A DNA stretch of 64,000 bases from Mansonella perstans. Taxonomy: Eukaryota > Nematoda > Chromadorea > Rhabditida > Onchocercidae. Below the pieces are notes generated by a model. The model worked only from the letters and a program-made list of their open reading frames with translations, ran no database searches and was not told the origin of the DNA. The stretch spans positions 1 to 64,000 of the forward strand of contig JBAMDO010000042.1 of assembly GCA_037074765.1 (NCBI GenBank), in the 5' to 3' direction. The number at the start of each line of letters is the position of its first letter. Position 1 is the stretch's first letter. This document shows positions 50,200-64,000 of this stretch, piece after piece. The translations under genes and the position numbers were made by a program.

Positions 50200-51343
50200 T
50201 GAAGGTTAAACTTCTATGGAGAACAGATGATTTCTCTAGAATATATTTCCGAGAAATTGTGACGATTATGACGAATTTTTGTTTTTTTTCAAATCGTATG
50301 CGCCCTTACTGATTCATCTGTGTCTTCAACTATGTGTTTTCGCGCTGTTATTTTAAATGTATATCTCTTGCGGTATTATTTCAATTATATGTCTCTTGCG
50401 ATATCATTTTATGTTATTTTACTTTTTGCGGTATTATTTTCTGTTGATTTTTCTCCTTTTAAATTTCACTCCATCTCAGTCATCAAAGTTGTTGATGGTA
50501 AAGTTACTGAATTACAAATTCTTGTGAATTTATATGCATATTCCAGCATATAAAGAAGGCGAATTACAAGGAAGGAAAAAAATTCTGTCCCTTCAAAGTT
50601 CGGTTCTGTTTTCTCAATTCAACAACAGTTACAGTCGTCAGGAATTAAACTTACTTAAGTCGGGGTTTTGTTCAGGAATCCAATTTAATGTTGGGTTTGT
50701 TAAAAAAGAAAGAAAAAACCAATGAACAAGGCACTCCGGAATTAAAGCCTCATAATTATATAGTTTTTTATGAAAGTAAAATACGAATTATGCAGCACAA
50801 AGGAAAATCTCTCGAAAAGATCGAAATCATTAAGAAAGAAAAATAAAAGTCTTGCGAACTTATTTTGTATACACAGATCAATTGACTGAAACCGATGCAT
50901 AAGGCTAAAAAAACGAACAAACATGTTCGTAATTATTTATAATGGTCTCATAATAGAAAACAGATATGAAAGTGATACACGATTATATTGGTTATCAGCA
51001 ATATACTGGTCGCACAACGAGAGCAATCCAGCGAGCACAGTACAAGCTTCCTTCCAACCGCTTTCACATCGTAGTTTGACTAAAAGGAACATCCAGGTAT
51101 TCAGTTTTTGTGTTCAGAACAGTGATCGTAGCTTATTTTGTTTTCAAAGAATGGTTTTAAAGATTTTGGATCGACTAAGCGTTCTATCCCTTAATGAAAT
51201 AAATCTTATTCAGAAGTTCTAACAGGCCTTTTTACTAGGTGATCTGGTCTGCACATTTTTCACCGCTTCTCATTGCATATCAAGATGTTAAATGACATGT
51301 CTATATATTTTTCTTATTAGGCAGTCAGACTGTAAAAAAAAAA
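50200..51343. other. Convergent 3' region of EIF6 and POLA1
   Basis: About 1.1 kb between facing stop codons. Around 50330-50450 there are loose repeats of CTTGCGGTATTATTT-like sequence. No exon is assignable. Confidence 0.5.
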
Positions 51344-61312
<9,969 letters not shown>

Positions 61313-63017
61313 GCTTGCTCTATTTTAAGACTAAACATTCAAATCTTTTTGTAAAAAATGTGCAATGTTTCATTAGATTTGAAGAAGAATAGAATCCAAT
61401 TTACCCATAATTCTCCTTTCCTAAATTTCATAATTTAATATTCCAAATGCTAAAGGTCATTTAAAACATTTACTTATCTAGTCTTCTGGATATTTCAATG
61501 TTTTGTCATATTATATATTCCCTTCATAAATAAGCAAAGGTCAAAAACGGGTCAACGCATTATAACAAAGAATGGAAATTACATAATCTTCCCATACTAT
61601 TGATAAAATTCAAATCAAAATATTCCCACGCTTATTGCTCAATGGACCACTGTGAAAATCTGTAATCTCGATAAGATATGTTACCAAGATTGGACAGTTG
61701 ATGATCGAATTGATAGATACCTTGTGTTGGATATATGACTAAAAGAATAGAACGGATAAGAGTAGATGATCAGATGCTCAACTGTCAGAAAGAATTAATG
61801 GTAAGAACCATATTCCTATAAAGGTTAAAGGTTAACCTGATACAAGATTGACTACAATTGTAAGGTTCCATAACATCACGACTCTCAATGAAAACTTGAC
61901 AGCTGAAAATTACACCATTTTAGTAACTTTAATAAATCAATCCTTCGATTTCCACTCCATGCAATTTGAACTTCATTTCATCAGTGCAACTGTATACAAT
62001 AATAAAAATTTTCGCAGTGTGAAATGGATTTTCGCTTTTATATCTTAATTTTATATCATGCCTAATTTTTGACTGCCTAATTTAACTTTTGACAAGACAA
62101 TAACCAATAAGGTGTGATACTATTTCAAGAAGGAAACATATCATTTATTTGAAAAAATTCCAGAAAGCATGAAACAAATATAGATTAATTATCAATTCAC
62201 TTGAAAGCACCGATTATTATTCTCTCCGCACTTTTATGCACCTTCTATTTATGGGTTCGCTTTTTAATTTAAAAATTTCAATAAAGCTATCTTTGCAAAA
62301 TCACTTTTGCATTCTTCCAGAAAATTTGGATTTTGTATGAAAAGTACTTCTTAACTGGTAACTGTTGCATTACCGAATGAAAATTACAAAATCTTTGCAA
62401 GAAAAGAACGATTTGAAGACATCAAGATGGCTATGATATCCTTTAAGCAGAAATGATGATGACTATAAGCATACAAAAAGGAATCAAAGTTAGTATTTAC
62501 GACGGTTTACAGATCAAGAAAACATGTTGTTATGGATGATAATTTTGGACTTCCAGACTCCACAATGGATTTTACTTTTCAACTATTCCTTTCTAAAACT
62601 TTAAATTCCTAAGAAATTTCAAAGTACACAATCCTTGAATCTTAGTAAGATGAGCATGATGGACAAGAAAAGTAGACCAGCATCAGCTGCAGTAAAAAAT
62701 TTTCTTATTCAAAGATAACATTACCAACATCGACGTCTGAAAACAGTGAATTTAAGTATTTAGTTTTACTCGTCTAAAAAAATCATAGCATCATTTTTTC
62801 CTCATCAATCTGTCATGTTTGTACCGCAATGAGTATAATTATGACATTGCAATTATGAATAAACCTTGCGATCTAGTCATATTCGGACCTACGATTTTTC
62901 CATATATGGAATTTTTAAACTCTGATCACGTCTTGCGGTGATGCGGCATAAAGTGAATGTTGTTAAAACTAGTTCATATTGCATTTCATTTAGGATTATA
63001 TTGCTCTAGAATTGAAG
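61313..63017. other. Intergenic region UBR4 to POLA1
   Basis: About 1.7 kb between two minus-strand genes: UBR4 3' UTR and POLA1 upstream sequence. AT-rich; no exon, RNA gene or repeat family was recognised. Confidence 0.5.
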
Positions 63018-64000
63018 TTAACGGTTACCAACTGCCTTCATTAATTCGTCATAACTTCCACACTGTGACAGTTCGACGTCAAAATAACTAACAAACTTGG
63101 CACAGTTCTCCATAATTTCAATTATATTTTCACGCATGTATTGCGCGCGATCATCAGTTCCACACTGCAAAGTGAGTAAGATGTTAATTCTTTCAAAGAT
63201 ATTCCATATTTTTTTTATGGCAGTTATGGAGAAAAGTCAATCAGAATTGTCTCATCACGAATTAAAATATTCGCAGCACCTTCAGAATGTAAAAGAAATA
63301 GGAACAACAGTAATCAGAATTTACAATCCAAATTTCCAAATAAGCTGTTCACCCAGATTTCGCTTTTCAAAATTTAGTGCAAAAATTACCTGAAGAATTT
63401 TATTTTGGTAATAATCAACGACTGTCCAGACAAGTAGTTCCTGCTTCGCATCTTTCCATGATCGCTTAGACTCTTGTAAACTTTTTAATAAATCCAATCT
63501 TTTATCATTCCACTGCTCCGCAGTGTCCATTACCAAATTAATACTAATCTGATGAATAAATGAGTGAGCTTCGCCAGGTTCAGAAGATGGCGATACTTTT
63601 TTTAAATACTGTGCTAGAAGAATTAAAACAGCCATGTACTGCATGTTTAATTCACGACTACCACCATGAAAAAGAGCCGAAATATTTGTAAAATCACTGT
63701 TTTTTTCCAAGAGGAAAGAAAAGTAAGGATCATGATGCAGACAATGATGGAAATGAGGTAAAGTTTTTTTTAAGCGGTTTTCCGCGAAAAGCATGAAAAA
63801 CATGTGGGAAGAGCTATCATTGAGAGATGATAAGAATTACTTTGAAATAGTATTGTATCGGCTACGTCGGGCTATACAGGTTTTAATGATTTTAGCTAAC
63901 TTATGAAATGGAATGTTCCAGATGGTGATATATTCTATCGTTATTTTGAGTGTTAGTAATTTAATTTGTTGAAGTATACCGTTCTTTCGCATACCACTGG
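63018..64000 (-). CDS. UBR4: C-terminal end of E3 ubiquitin ligase UBR4 (partial)
   Basis: UBR4 (p600, Poe/calossin) is a giant N-degron E3 ligase whose C-terminal hemiRING module transfers ubiquitin. Two exons are clear: 63390-63861 and the last, 63018-63164. Joined in phase at CTTCAG|TGTGGAAC they give about 206 residues. Matching landmarks, in the order of human UBR4, are YMAVLILLAQYLKK, then AEQWNDKRLDLLKSLQES (human PPEQWRATRVEILRRLLVTS), ELLVWTVVDYYQNKILQ (SLLFWALVDLIYNMFKK), and YMRENIIEIMENCAKF followed by SYDELMKAVG. The hemiRING cysteines would lie upstream, beyond the right edge. A possible further exon ends near 63985, but I cannot confirm it. The call rests on remembered alignment, so it is good but not certain. 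Confidence 0.78.

Overview
The window is eukaryotic: AT-rich DNA packed with genes interrupted by many short introns (about 50-600 nt) with strong TTTCAG-type acceptors. Codon-by-codon comparison with known families and exon phase give 12 protein-coding genes, of which 11 are complete and one runs off the right edge. Intron density, TTTCAG acceptors, an acceptor two bases before one start codon (as for spliced-leader trans-splicing) and strongly diverged animal orthologues suggest a nematode, possibly a filarial or other spirurid worm. The species cannot be proven from this sequence.

Layout, left to right: about 3.4 kb of gene-free DNA with GA and TG microsatellites; MRPL38 (-, mitochondrial ribosome, PEBP fold); NAA60 (+, Golgi N-terminal acetyltransferase); TAF5 (+, TFIID subunit); WDR82 (-, SET1/COMPASS); the AP-3 beta subunit (+); a decayed 3' part of a nuclear 28S rRNA gene (+, about 26965-27830); PIGL (-, GPI-anchor synthesis); a small TMEM242-like membrane protein (-); an unrecognised exon on the minus strand next to a 34-bp minisatellite; TOPBP1/mus-101 (+, 29 exons, BRCT protein); DPH6 (-, diphthamide synthesis); EIF6 (+, 245 aa); DNA polymerase alpha catalytic subunit (-, 32 exons); and the C-terminal end of UBR4 (-).

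Neighbours are mostly convergent or divergent. Divergent pairs with short shared upstream regions are MRPL38/NAA60, WDR82/AP3B and DPH6/EIF6; no tight same-strand operon is evident. Several genes are informational: TOPBP1 and DNA polymerase alpha act in replication initiation, TAF5 and WDR82 in transcription, and MRPL38, DPH6 and EIF6 in translation. This is best read as coincidence of housekeeping genes rather than a pathway cluster.

I found no convincing new multi-gene system. The least expected features are the 28S rRNA fossil with a mutated sarcin-ricin loop, GC-AG introns that reading frame and homology require (two in DNA polymerase alpha, one in MRPL38), a perfect 14-bp inverted repeat ending at a splice acceptor in AP3B, and a minisatellite whose units each carry a splice-acceptor-like sequence. 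Exon coordinates were read by eye; exon lengths sum to a multiple of three for every gene I call complete.
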